A stretch of 64,000 nucleotides of DNA from Nocardia arizonensis (GTDB lineage Bacteria > Actinomycetota > Actinomycetes > Mycobacteriales > Mycobacteriaceae). The stretch's first letter is position 1; each line of letters opens with the position of its first letter. The DNA lies in contig NZ_LGYZ01000121.1 in the NCBI RefSeq assembly GCF_001310275.1, forward strand, positions 62,001-126,000. The letters are read 5' to 3'. The position numbers and the translations under genes were made by a program. Below are positions 50,600 to 59,465 of this stretch, piece after piece. The notes under the pieces were generated by a model, which saw only the letters and a list, made by a program, of their open reading frames with translations, did not search any database and was not told the DNA's origin.

Positions 50600-52468
50600 G
50601 TGCCTCGGCGGACACTCGACTCACTGGTGACCCAGGTCGCCACCGAGCTGATGGGTGTCGACGCCACGACGATGGTGGCGGCGACCGAGCGTGTCCTCGC
50701 GAAACTGGTGGAGTACTTCGACGTCGATTTCAGCTACGTCCGGCATACCGACCGCGAACGTCGAGCGACCGTACTGGTCGCGGAGTGGCCGCATCGCCGC
50801 GACATCCCCGATCCCGATCCGCTCGGCATCATCTACTTCGAGAACGCCGACGGCGTTTTCCGACAGCTCGAATACGCCGTCGAGCCGATGGTCGCGCGCC
50901 CGACTCCCGAATTCGCCGACTACCAGGAGACGGTGCGGCGCGGATCGGGCATTCCGCAGGTCACCTCGGCCGCGGTGCCGCTGCTCTCGCGCGGTGAGTC
51001 GACCGGTGTGCTCGGCTTCGTCAAGGAGGGCGACCGGGAGTGGAGCACGCGCGAACTCAACGTGCTCAAGGCCATCGCGGCACTGTTCGCGCAATTGCAC
51101 GCGCGCGTGGTCGCCGAGGAGCGCCTGCGCTACATCGCCCTGCACGACGACCTCACCGGACTGGCGAATCGCCGCGCGCTGCTCGAGCACATGGAGGAAC
51201 GCCTCCAAGCGGGCGCCCCGGGGCCGGTGGCCGCCTTCTTCCTCGACCTGGACCGTCTCAAGGCGCTCAACGACTTCCTCGGCCACACCGCGGGCGACAA
51301 CTTCATCCGCACCCTGTCCTCGCGGCTGCGCGAACATCTCGACCCGAACGACATGATCGCCCGGCTCGGCGGCGACGAATTCGTCATCGTGCCCGCCAAA
51401 CCGATGGACGCGGTCGCCGCCGAATACGAGGCCGCTCGCATCCAGGCGCTGATCGGGCGCCGGGTCACCGTGGGCGGGGAGTCCGTCAGCCGCGGCGCCA
51501 GCGTCGGGGTCGCGGTCGGGATTCCCGGGGAGACCACCGTGGCCGATGTGCTGCGCCGCGCCGATCACGCGCTGCTGTCGGCCAAGTCCGGCGGCGGCAA
51601 CGGGGTCGCGGTGTTCACCGACGCCATGCGCGCCCAATTCGAATTGCAGGACGACGTCGAGCTGAACCTGCGCGGCGCGGTCTCCGACGGCTCGCTGCTG
51701 CTGCATTACCAGCCCGAGGTCGATCTGCGCACCGGGCGGATCGTCGCGCTCGAGGCCCTGGTGCGCTGGATGCACCCGACCCGGGGTCTGCTGCCGCCCG
51801 CCGCCTTCGTCAGCGTCGCCGAGGCCACCAATCTGGCCGGTGAACTCGGCCGCTGGGTGATCAGGTCGGCGTGCGCGCAGTTCGCCGAATGGCGCCGCCG
51901 CGGGCTCGCGGGCAATGTGGTCATGCGCATCAACGTCTCGCCGGTGCAGTTGGTCAGCCTGGATTTCGTGGAGCGCATCGAGGACATCTTGCGGTTGTTC
52001 GACATCGACGGCAGTTCGGTGTGCCTGGAGATCACCGAACACGTCGTGGTGCAGGATCTGGCCCGTACGCAGGTCACGCTGCGCGGCCTCAAGCGTATGG
52101 GCGTGCAGATCGCCATCGACGATTTCGGCACCGGCTACAGTTCGCTTTCGCATCTGAAGGCGCTGCCGGTCGACGCGGTGAAGATCGACCGCGGCTTCGT
52201 GCAGCGTCTCGGTGCGAGCACCGACGATCTGGCGATCGTGAAATCCATCATCAGCCTCGCGGGGTCCTTCGGTCTCGGCGTGGTCGGGGAGGGTGTGGAG
52301 ACCGCCGTGGCCGCGCGCACGCTGGTCGGACTCGGCTGTTACCGCGCGCAGGGCTTCCTCATCGCCCGGCCCATGCCCTCGGACGAGGTCGAGGAACATC
52401 TTGGGCTCGGACGCATTCCGCTCGACCTGGATCTGCCACGGGTTGGCCGGACCCAAACCGCCCGCTGA
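50600..52468 (+). CDS. GAF–GGDEF–EAL c-di-GMP enzyme (Rv1354c/DcpA-like)
   Basis: The 622-residue cytoplasmic protein has a GAF domain (about 20–165), a GGDEF domain with the intact active motif ARLGGDEFVIV (about residue 256), and an EAL domain with EALVRW (about 383), DDFGTGYSS and a late EGVET/QGF. Both synthase and phosphodiesterase sites look complete, as in M. tuberculosis Rv1354c, which is bifunctional. GTG 50600 has GGAG 6 bp away; an upstream TTG is unlikely. It starts 16 bp after the moeY-like gene, preserving the Rv1355c–Rv1354c order. Confidence 0.93.
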   Translation: MPRRTLDSLVTQVATELMGVDATTMVAATERVLAKLVEYFDVDFSYVRHTDRERRATVLVAEWPHRRDIPDPDPLGIIYFENADGVFRQLEYAVEPMVARPTPEFADYQETVRRGSGIPQVTSAAVPLLSRGESTGVLGFVKEGDREWSTRELNVLKAIAALFAQLHARVVAEERLRYIALHDDLTGLANRRALLEHMEERLQAGAPGPVAAFFLDLDRLKALNDFLGHTAGDNFIRTLSSRLREHLDPNDMIARLGGDEFVIVPAKPMDAVAAEYEAARIQALIGRRVTVGGESVSRGASVGVAVGIPGETTVADVLRRADHALLSAKSGGGNGVAVFTDAMRAQFELQDDVELNLRGAVSDGSLLLHYQPEVDLRTGRIVALEALVRWMHPTRGLLPPAAFVSVAEATNLAGELGRWVIRSACAQFAEWRRRGLAGNVVMRINVSPVQLVSLDFVERIEDILRLFDIDGSSVCLEITEHVVVQDLARTQVTLRGLKRMGVQIAIDDFGTGYSSLSHLKALPVDAVKIDRGFVQRLGASTDDLAIVKSIISLAGSFGLGVVGEGVETAVAARTLVGLGCYRAQGFLIARPMPSDEVEEHLGLGRIPLDLDLPRVGRTQTAR

Positions 52469-52568
52469 CCGGGATTCCGCCCCGGTTTCCCCGGTTCTTT
52501 CACTGCTGTTCACCCGCTGTTGATCGCTAGGGACCCGGCGGTAACCGGGGTCGCTGCACGATCGGCGG

Positions 52569-53696
52569 GTGCGCATCGTGCAACTTGCGAACTTCTACGG
52601 TCCGCGGTCCGGCGGGCTGCGCACCGCTCTGCATCACCTCGGCGAGGGCTATGCGGCGGCGGGGCACGAGGTGGTCCTCATCGTGCCGGGACCACGTCGC
52701 GAGGAACAGGTGCTCGACACCGGCGTGTTACGGATAACGCTGCCCGCACTCGCGATCCCGTGGACGGGCGGGTATCGCGCGGCCGACCCGCGGCGGGTCG
52801 CCGACGTGCTGGCGGGCATACGGCCGGACGTGCTCGAGGTCTCCGATCGGCTGACCTTGCGCGGCTTCGGTCGCTGGGCCCGGCGGCGCGACGTGGCGAG
52901 TGTGATGATCTCGCACGAGCGGCTCGACCGACTGCTCGGCCAGATCATGCCGAAGCGTGCCGCGCGGCGCTTCGCCGATGTCGCCAATCGGCGCACCGCC
53001 GCCGACTACGACATCGTCGTGTGCACGACCGAGTTCGCGCGAGCCGAATTCCAGCGCATCGACGCGCCGAATGTGGAACTGGTCCCGCTCGGCGTCGACC
53101 TCGACCTGTTCAGCCCGCGCCGCCACGACGACCGACTACGCGCGGATCTTGGTGTGCCGGGCGGGCCGCTGCTGGTGCACTGCGGGCGGCTGTCGGTGGA
53201 GAAGCGGGTCGATCGCAGCATCGAGGCGATCGGCGAGCTGCGCAAGTCGGGGGTACAGGCGCGTCTGGTCGTGGCCGGGGACGGTCCGCGCCGCGATGCG
53301 CTCGAACGCCGCGCGCGGACACTTCCACCGCTGTCCGACGGTACGCCCGCGGTGCACTTCACCGGATTCATCACCGAGCGAACCATGGTCGCGAAACTGC
53401 TCGCCACGGCCGATGTCTCCCTCGCGCCCGGACCGCACGAGACCTTCGGGCTTGCCGCGCTGGAGGCGCTGGCGGCGGGCACGCCGGTGGTGGCGAGCCG
53501 GTCTTCGGCCCTGGTGGATATCGTGACCGCCGAGTGCGGTGCGGTCGCGGCCGACCATCCATCGGCGTTCGCCGACGCCGTCACCGATGTGCTGGCGCGC
53601 CCGACCGCGCACCGCCGCCGCGCCGCCCGCACTCGCGCCGAACAGTTCACCTGGCCGCGTGCGGTCGCGGGCATGCTGGAGGTGCTGGGCCGCTGA
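52569..53696 (+). CDS. GT4-family glycosyltransferase
   Basis: The 375-residue GT-B enzyme begins with GTG 52569 (MRIVQLANFYGPRSGGLRTA) and carries GRLSVEKRVDRSIEAIGEL, then the E-x7-E motif in PGPHETFGLAALEALAAGTP. These retain-type mannosyl/glucosyltransferases use a nucleotide sugar; close relatives include PimB- and MgtA-like enzymes of mycobacterial phosphatidylinositol mannosides. The acceptor cannot be read from sequence. Confidence 0.9.
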   Translation: MRIVQLANFYGPRSGGLRTALHHLGEGYAAAGHEVVLIVPGPRREEQVLDTGVLRITLPALAIPWTGGYRAADPRRVADVLAGIRPDVLEVSDRLTLRGFGRWARRRDVASVMISHERLDRLLGQIMPKRAARRFADVANRRTAADYDIVVCTTEFARAEFQRIDAPNVELVPLGVDLDLFSPRRHDDRLRADLGVPGGPLLVHCGRLSVEKRVDRSIEAIGELRKSGVQARLVVAGDGPRRDALERRARTLPPLSDGTPAVHFTGFITERTMVAKLLATADVSLAPGPHETFGLAALEALAAGTPVVASRSSALVDIVTAECGAVAADHPSAFADAVTDVLARPTAHRRRAARTRAEQFTWPRAVAGMLEVLGR

Positions 53697-53763
53697 GCGC
53701 GGGCCGAGTACGCTGCGCCCTGATCGTTTCGACAGGCGGGATTCGACGGTGGGAGCTGGTTCG

Positions 53764-54627
53764 GTGGGCGCATTCGGGCGGAAGACGGTACGGGACGCGA
53801 AGGTACTGGTGACCGGAGCGGCCAGCGGTATCGGCCGGGCCACCGCGCGCGCCGCCGCCGCGCGCGGTGCGCTGCTGATCCTCACCGACATCGATGCCGA
53901 CGGTCTCGAGCGCACGGCGGCCGATATCCGTGCCGCGGGGGGAACGGTGCTGGTCACCCGGGCTTTCGACATCACCGACCATCCCGCGGTCACCGCGTTC
54001 GCCGCCGATGTGCACGCCGAACACGGAGTCCTCGACATCGTCATGAACGTCGCCGGAACCTCGACCTGGGGGACGGTCGAGAATCTCGAGCACCGGCACT
54101 GGCGGCGCATGGTCGACATCAACCTGATGGGTCCCATCCACGTCATCGAGAACTTCGTGCCGCCGATGGTGCGCGCGGGCCGGGGCGGTGCGTTGGTGAA
54201 CGTGTCCTCGGCGGCCGGACTGCTGGCGCTGCCCTGGCACGCGGCCTACAGCGCGGCGAAGTTCGGGATCAGGGGTGTATCGGAGGTGCTTCGATTCGAT
54301 CTGCGCCCGCACGGGATCTCGGTGCATCTGGTGGCGCCGGGCGCGGTGAACACGCCGCTGGTGCAGAGTTTCGATCTCGTGGGGGTGGACAAGGACGATC
54401 CGCGGGTCCAGCGGATCACCAGCCGTTTCACCCGGCACGCCGTGGCGCCCGAGCGGGTGGCGCAGGCCATTCTGCGCGGTGTCGAACGCAACCGGTTCAT
54501 CATCTACAGCTCATTCGATATCCGGTTCGGATATTGGTGGGCGCGGAAATTCGCCTATCCCTACGAATTCGTCATCCGCCGGATGAGTGAACGGTTCAGC
54601 AGGCTGCTGGTTTCGAAGGACAGTTGA
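53764..54627 (+). CDS. Short-chain dehydrogenase/reductase
   Basis: The 287-residue classical SDR has a TGAASGIG dinucleotide loop, NVAGTSTWGT, catalytic Ser in LVNVSSAAGLLALP and YSAAK. GTG 53764 is preferred over GTG 53749 because GGGAG lies 8 bp before it. The C-terminus has a positively charged, possibly membrane-associated tail (FGYWWARKFAYPYEFVIRRM). It is 67 bp after the glycosyltransferase and convergent with soxR, overlapping it by 32 bp. The substrate is unknown. Confidence 0.9.
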   Translation: MGAFGRKTVRDAKVLVTGAASGIGRATARAAAARGALLILTDIDADGLERTAADIRAAGGTVLVTRAFDITDHPAVTAFAADVHAEHGVLDIVMNVAGTSTWGTVENLEHRHWRRMVDINLMGPIHVIENFVPPMVRAGRGGALVNVSSAAGLLALPWHAAYSAAKFGIRGVSEVLRFDLRPHGISVHLVAPGAVNTPLVQSFDLVGVDKDDPRVQRITSRFTRHAVAPERVAQAILRGVERNRFIIYSSFDIRFGYWWARKFAYPYEFVIRRMSERFSRLLVSKDS

Positions 54628-55081
54628 GATGGGTGTCGAGCACGCGCGCGCCGGGACCGTCGATGCCGAGGCGGTCGTGTTCGTTGACGAGTTTGCAGCT
54701 GCCGAGTGACAGGCAGCCGCAGCCGATGCAGCCGGTGAGATTGTCGCGCAGGCGAATCAGCTGATTGATGCGGTCGTCGAGATCGCCGCGCCACGTGGTC
54801 GACAGCGTTTCCCAGTCGCGGCGGGTCGGGGTGCGGCCCTCGGGGAGTTTGTCGAGCGCGGCGCGAATCTCGCTGAGCGGTATGCCGACCCGCTGGGAGA
54901 TTCTGATGAAGGCGACCCTGCGCAGTGTCTCGCGCGCGTAGCGGCGCTGATTGCCGCTGGTACGGCGGGATGTGATCAGCCCCTCGCGTTCGTAGAAGTG
55001 CAACGCGGAGACGGCCACTCCGCTACGCTCGGATAGTTGGCCGGGGGTCAATTCCTTCGCTCGCCAATCGGCATTCGACAT
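54596..55081 (-). CDS. soxR: Redox-sensitive activator SoxR (MerR family)
   Basis: The 161-residue MerR-type protein has the N-terminal HTH (LTPGQLSERSGVAVSALHFY, then EREGLITSRRTSGNQRRYAR) and the [2Fe-2S] motif CIGCGCLSLGSC with Cys118, Cys121, Cys123 and Cys129 in the SoxR spacing. In actinobacteria SoxR senses redox-active secondary metabolites rather than superoxide. ATG 55081 has GGAGGAG. No soxS is expected. Its targets may include the neighbouring SDR. Confidence 0.93.
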   Translation of the reverse strand: MSNADWRAKELTPGQLSERSGVAVSALHFYEREGLITSRRTSGNQRRYARETLRRVAFIRISQRVGIPLSEIRAALDKLPEGRTPTRRDWETLSTTWRGDLDDRINQLIRLRDNLTGCIGCGCLSLGSCKLVNEHDRLGIDGPGARVLDTHLNCPSKPAAC

Positions 55082-55205
55082 GCACTCTCCTCCATTCACC
55101 TCAACAATACTTCAGGTTCTGTGACCGGGGGCGAAATTCGGACACCCTGGCATTCGGGGCAGTGAATTGCGTGCCCGATGGCTATCGGCGAACTACGGTC
55201 TTGTC

Positions 55206-56465
55206 ATGGGAGCAGACGCTGTGCAACAGGGGCGCGAGGCCGCGCGCCTCGGGGTGACCTCGGAGGTCGCGACGCTGCGTGCGGTGTTGCTGCACCGTCC
55301 CGGCGACGAATTGCGTCGGCTGACCCCGCGCAACAACGACCAGCTGCTGTTCGACGGCATTCCCTGGGTCGAGCGGGCCCAGCAGGAACACGACACCTTC
55401 TCGGGCGTGCTGCGCGAACGCGGTGTCGAGGTGCTGCTGCTGTCGGATCTGCTCGCCGAGACGCTCGCGGTGAGCGGGGCCGCGCGGATACAGGGCATCT
55501 CGGCCGCGGTGGACGCGCGCCGGCTCGGCCACGCCCTCGCCGACGAACTCGCGGCCTTCCTGCGCGGCGTGCCCGCCCGGGAACTGGCCGATGTGCTCAT
55601 GGCCGGGATGACCTTCGATGAACTGCCCTTCGAAGCCGATGCCGCCTCGCTGGTGCGCAGAATGCACCACGGCGGCGACTTCGTCATCGATCCACTGCCG
55701 AACCTGCTTTTCACCAGGGATTCCTCGTTCTGGGTCGGGCCGAGAGTCGCCATCACCTCCCTCGCGTTGCCCGCCCGGATGCGGGAGACCTCGCTCACCG
55801 ATCTGATCTACGCCTTCCATCCGCGTTTTCTCGGCGTGCGCCGGGCCTACGAATCGCATACCGCGCCTATCGAAGGCGGTGACGTGCTGCTGCTCGCCCC
55901 CGGCGTGGTGGCGGTCGGGGTCGGTGAGCGCACCTCGCCCGCGGGTGCGGAGGCACTGGCGCGCAGCCTGTTCGACGACGAGCTCGCGCACACCGTGCTG
56001 GTCTCGCAGATCGCCCAGAGTCGCGCGACCATGCATCTGGACACGGTGTGCACGATGGTCGACACCGACGCCGTGGTCATGTACTCGGCGGTGCGCGACT
56101 CGCTGAGCGCGTTCACGATTCGCCGCGAGGACGATTACGGCGGCCGCAGCGGCGCGGGCGGGGTGAGCATGCGCGGACCCGATCCCTTCCTGCCCGCGGC
56201 CGCCGAGGCCATGGGCATCGGCAAGTTGCGCGTCATCGACACCGGCCTGGACGGGGTCACCGCCGAACGCGAACAGTGGGACGACGGCAACAACACCCTC
56301 GCCCTCGCGCCGGGCGTGGTCGTCGCCTACGAGCGCAACGAGATGACCAATGCCCGGCTGCGGGAGGCGGGCGTCGAGGTGCTGACCATACCCGGCTCCG
56401 AACTGGGGTCCGGTCGCGGCGGCCCGCGATGCCTGTCCTGCCCGCTCGCGCGGGATGACATGTGA
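55206..56465 (+). CDS. arcA: Arginine deiminase
   Basis: The 419-residue enzyme hydrolyses arginine to citrulline and ammonia. Visible signatures are FTRDSSFWVGPRVAITSLAL, PIEGGDVLLLAPGVVAVGVG, the metal-free catalytic Asp/Glu/His region around RATMHLDTVCTMVDTDAVVM, and the C-terminal nucleophile Cys409 in GGPRCLSCPL. No arcBC genes are linked, as in M. tuberculosis (Rv1001). ATG 55206 is used. A YtrA-type GntR regulator follows 6 bp later. Confidence 0.95.
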   Translation: MGADAVQQGREAARLGVTSEVATLRAVLLHRPGDELRRLTPRNNDQLLFDGIPWVERAQQEHDTFSGVLRERGVEVLLLSDLLAETLAVSGAARIQGISAAVDARRLGHALADELAAFLRGVPARELADVLMAGMTFDELPFEADAASLVRRMHHGGDFVIDPLPNLLFTRDSSFWVGPRVAITSLALPARMRETSLTDLIYAFHPRFLGVRRAYESHTAPIEGGDVLLLAPGVVAVGVGERTSPAGAEALARSLFDDELAHTVLVSQIAQSRATMHLDTVCTMVDTDAVVMYSAVRDSLSAFTIRREDDYGGRSGAGGVSMRGPDPFLPAAAEAMGIGKLRVIDTGLDGVTAEREQWDDGNNTLALAPGVVVAYERNEMTNARLREAGVEVLTIPGSELGSGRGGPRCLSCPLARDDM

Positions 56466-56471
56466 CCCGCC

Positions 56472-56834
56472 ATGTTCCCGGTCACCATCAACCACGAGTC
56501 GTCGGTCCCGCCGTACGAACAGCTGCGACAGGGCATCGTCGCCAGGGTGCGCGCGGGCCAGCTGACCGCGGGCACGAAGATCCCGACCGTGCGCGCGCTG
56601 GCGGCCGATCTCGGTCTCGCTCCGAACACGGTGGCCCGCGCCTATCGCGAACTCGAGGCCGACGGTGTGCTCGAGACCCGCGGCAGACAGGGCACGTTCA
56701 TCGCCTCCTCCGGCGATCCGACCATCGACGCCGCCGGACGCGCCGCCACCGACTACGTGACCGCGATACGACGGCTCGGCCTCGACGACGAGACGGCGCT
56801 GCGCTACGTCAGATCGGCGCTGGCGGCCGGCTGA
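56472..56834 (+). CDS. GntR-family regulator, YtrA type
   Basis: The 120-residue regulator is an N-terminal winged helix (VPPYEQLRQGIVARVRAGQL, TPTVRALAADLGLAPNTVAR-like block) plus a short dimerisation tail, the YtrA subgroup often controlling membrane or transport genes. It starts 6 bp after arcA, so it is co-transcribed and may sense a product of arginine use. It ends 3 bp from the convergent pmt gene. Confidence 0.9.
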   Translation: MFPVTINHESSVPPYEQLRQGIVARVRAGQLTAGTKIPTVRALAADLGLAPNTVARAYRELEADGVLETRGRQGTFIASSGDPTIDAAGRAATDYVTAIRRLGLDDETALRYVRSALAAG

Positions 56835-56837
56835 GCC

Positions 56838-58460
56838 TCAGCGCCAGCTCGGCAGCCACAGATGGTTCTGCCAACTGCCGACACTGATCGGCAATGCGGT
56901 GAGTATCGGCCACAGATACACGAAGTTGACGATGACCAGTCCCAGATAGAGGCAGACCAGCAGCAGCCCGAGTCCGCGGCGTTCACTCGGCAGCGCGGGC
57001 AGGAAGGTGCCCGTGGGACTTCGTCGCTGGGCGAAACCCTCGCCGGGGCCGAGTATGTCGCCGAGCGCGAGCGCGACGCCCATCACCAGGAATGGGGCCA
57101 GCGGGACCGCGTAGAAGTAGTACATCTGCCGGTCCAGGGTGAGGAACCAGGGCAACAGCCCGGCGGCGTAGCCGGTCAGGACCGCGGCGTAGCGCCAGTC
57201 CCGCCGGGTGACCGCGCGCCACAGCATCCAGCCGAGGACCGGCAGCGCGAGCCACCAGATGGCGGGCGTGCCGACCAGCATCACCGCCTTGACGCACTGC
57301 GAGGCGCCGCAGCCGCGCACATTGCCGTCGGCGTAGTAGTAGAGCATCGGCCGCAGACCCATCGGCCAGGTCCACGGTTTGGACTCCCACGGGTGGTGGT
57401 TGCCCGCCGAATTGGTCAGCTCGGTGTGGAATTCCATCGATCGGGCGCTGTAATACCACAGCGAGCGCATGGCGTCGGGCACCAAGTAGGACCAGAATCC
57501 GCCGGTGCCGATCGGGTCCTTGGGGGCGGAAGGATTGCCCGCCATATAGCGGTACACCCCGGTCTCGCCGGCGAACCAGGCCCAGTAGGTCGCGAGGTAG
57601 ACCGCGACGGGAACGACCACCAGCGCGTAGAGCGCGGGACCGAGGTCGCGGATCGCGGCGCCGGAGAACGGTTTGCGCACCGCGTACGCCCGCCGCGCCG
57701 CGACATCGAAGAAGACGCAGAGCAGTCCGAAGGCCATGACGAAGTAGATGCCCGACCATTTGGTGCCGCAGGCGAGTCCGAGCAGGATGCCCGCGCCGAA
57801 ACGCCACCAGCGCACCCCGAGCCGCGGCCCGAAGGAGGTCAGGCCGATACGGCCCTCCAGATCGACCCTGGCCATGCGGCGGCGCACATCGTCGCGGTCG
57901 ACGATCAGACATCCGAAGGCCGCGGTGACGAACAGCGCCATGAAGATGTCGAGCATGCCGATGCGCGAGGACACGAAGGTCACGCCGTCGGCGATGAGCA
58001 GAATGCCCGCGAAGGCGCCGACCAGCGTGGAGCGCGCCATCCGGCGCACGATTCTGATCACCAGCAGCACCAGGACCGTGCCCGCGAGCGCCGCGGTGAA
58101 CCGCCACCCCCAGCCGTTGTAGCCGAATATCGCCTCCCCGATGGCGATCATCTGCTTGCCGACCGGCGGGTGGACCACCAGACCGTAACCGGGATTGTCC
58201 TCAACCCCGCCGCCGGTGACCATCTGCCATGCCTGCGGCGCGTAGTGCTTCTCGTCGAACACCGGGGTCCGCGCGTCGGTGGGGTAGTCGAGCAGCATGA
58301 ATCGGGTCACTGCGGCGATGGCGGTCAGGAATGCGGTGACGAGCCAGCCGCGCAGCGTGTCGGTGGGGCCGAAATCCGGGGACGGGCGCAGCGGAGCGGG
58401 ACTCGACCACGAAGACACGGTCCCGAACGGTGCGGTCGCGCGGGAGGTCACCTGGGTCAC
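56838..58460 (-). CDS. pmt: Protein O-mannosyltransferase
   Basis: The 540-residue GT39 enzyme has about ten TM helices. Its early luminal loop holds the catalytic acid pair (ARTPVFDEKHYAPQAWQMVT), followed by GIYFVMAFGLLCVFFDV and the WWSGY-like end. It transfers mannose from polyprenyl-phosphate to secreted proteins outside the membrane (Rv1002c orthologue by position and sequence). GTG 58460 is chosen; the frame runs antisense-like further upstream. It is divergent from rsmI, as in M. tuberculosis. Confidence 0.93.
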   Translation of the reverse strand: MTQVTSRATAPFGTVSSWSSPAPLRPSPDFGPTDTLRGWLVTAFLTAIAAVTRFMLLDYPTDARTPVFDEKHYAPQAWQMVTGGGVEDNPGYGLVVHPPVGKQMIAIGEAIFGYNGWGWRFTAALAGTVLVLLVIRIVRRMARSTLVGAFAGILLIADGVTFVSSRIGMLDIFMALFVTAAFGCLIVDRDDVRRRMARVDLEGRIGLTSFGPRLGVRWWRFGAGILLGLACGTKWSGIYFVMAFGLLCVFFDVAARRAYAVRKPFSGAAIRDLGPALYALVVVPVAVYLATYWAWFAGETGVYRYMAGNPSAPKDPIGTGGFWSYLVPDAMRSLWYYSARSMEFHTELTNSAGNHHPWESKPWTWPMGLRPMLYYYADGNVRGCGASQCVKAVMLVGTPAIWWLALPVLGWMLWRAVTRRDWRYAAVLTGYAAGLLPWFLTLDRQMYYFYAVPLAPFLVMGVALALGDILGPGEGFAQRRSPTGTFLPALPSERRGLGLLLVCLYLGLVIVNFVYLWPILTALPISVGSWQNHLWLPSWR

Positions 58461-58584
58461 GCCCCGATGGTATGCGGTCCGAGGACCCGATCGCGCGGCG
58501 GTGAGCCTGCCGTCGGGTGAACGGCGCGCACTAGGCTGCCTATCGAATCCGGCGAATGCCGGACGACACGGCGGATGGAGTGCG

Positions 58585-59451
58585 GTGGCGGCGGAATCGA
58601 CGGCGGACCGGGGTGCGCGCGGCGGACTGGTGCTCGCGGCGACCCCGATGGGCGATATCGGCGACGCATCCCGGCGCCTGTGCCAGGCGCTGGCCACCGC
58701 TGATGTCGTGGCCGCCGAGGACACCCGCCGCACGCGCGCGCTGGCCAAGGCGCTCGGGGTCGAGATCACCGGCCGGGTGGTGAGCTTCTACGACCACGTC
58801 GAGACCGCGCGGATTCCGGCCCTGCTGGACGATATCGCCGACGGGCGCACCGTCCTGCTTGTCACCGATGCGGGCATGCCGTCGGTCAGCGATCCCGGTT
58901 ACCGCCTGGTGGCGGCGTGCGCGGCCCGCGACCTGCCGGTCACCTGTCTGCCTGGTCCGTCGGCGGTGACCACCGCGCTGGCGCTGTCCGCGCTGCCGGT
59001 GGAACGGTTCTGCTTCGACGGGTTCGCGCCGCGCAAATCGGGTCAGCGCCGCACCTGGCTGGCCTCCCTTGCGACCGAGACGCGCGCCTGTGTCTTCTTC
59101 GAGGCACCGCACCGGCTCGCGGAATGCCTGGCCGACGCCGTCGAGGTGCTCGGACCCGATCGCCGGGCGGCCGTATGCCGTGAACTCACCAAAACCTATG
59201 AGGAGGTCGTGCGCGGGACCCTCACCGAACTCGCGGCCTGGGCCGTGGACGGTGCGCGCGGGGAGATCACCGTCGTGCTCGCGGGCGCGGAACCGAAGTC
59301 CGCGGACCCCGCCGACCTGGTCGGTGCGGTCGAAGGTCGCACCGCCGAGGGTATGCGGCTCAAGGACGCCTGCGCCGAGGTGGCGGCCCGTACGGGGGTG
59401 TCGCGGCGGGAGCTGTACGACGCGGTACTCGCCGCCCGCGCGGCGGATTAG
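58585..59451 (+). CDS. rsmI: 16S rRNA (cytidine1402-2'-O)-methyltransferase
   Basis: The 288-residue SAM-dependent enzyme has ATPMGDIGDASRRLCQALAT, VAAEDTRRTRALAKALGV and VTDAGMPSVSDPGYRLVAAC, the tetrapyrrole-methylase fold signatures of RsmI, which modifies C1402 in the ribosomal P site. GTG 58585 follows GGAG. Gene order pmt–rsmI matches Rv1002c–Rv1003. Confidence 0.93.
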   Translation: MAAESTADRGARGGLVLAATPMGDIGDASRRLCQALATADVVAAEDTRRTRALAKALGVEITGRVVSFYDHVETARIPALLDDIADGRTVLLVTDAGMPSVSDPGYRLVAACAARDLPVTCLPGPSAVTTALALSALPVERFCFDGFAPRKSGQRRTWLASLATETRACVFFEAPHRLAECLADAVEVLGPDRRAAVCRELTKTYEEVVRGTLTELAAWAVDGARGEITVVLAGAEPKSADPADLVGAVEGRTAEGMRLKDACAEVAARTGVSRRELYDAVLAARAAD

Positions 59452-59465
59452 GGAATGATCGTGGC

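Noticed and set aside
50621..52576. 651-codon antisense frame across the GGDEF–EAL gene
   Set aside because: The forward frame has intact GGDEF and EAL motifs; the antisense reading is low-complexity.
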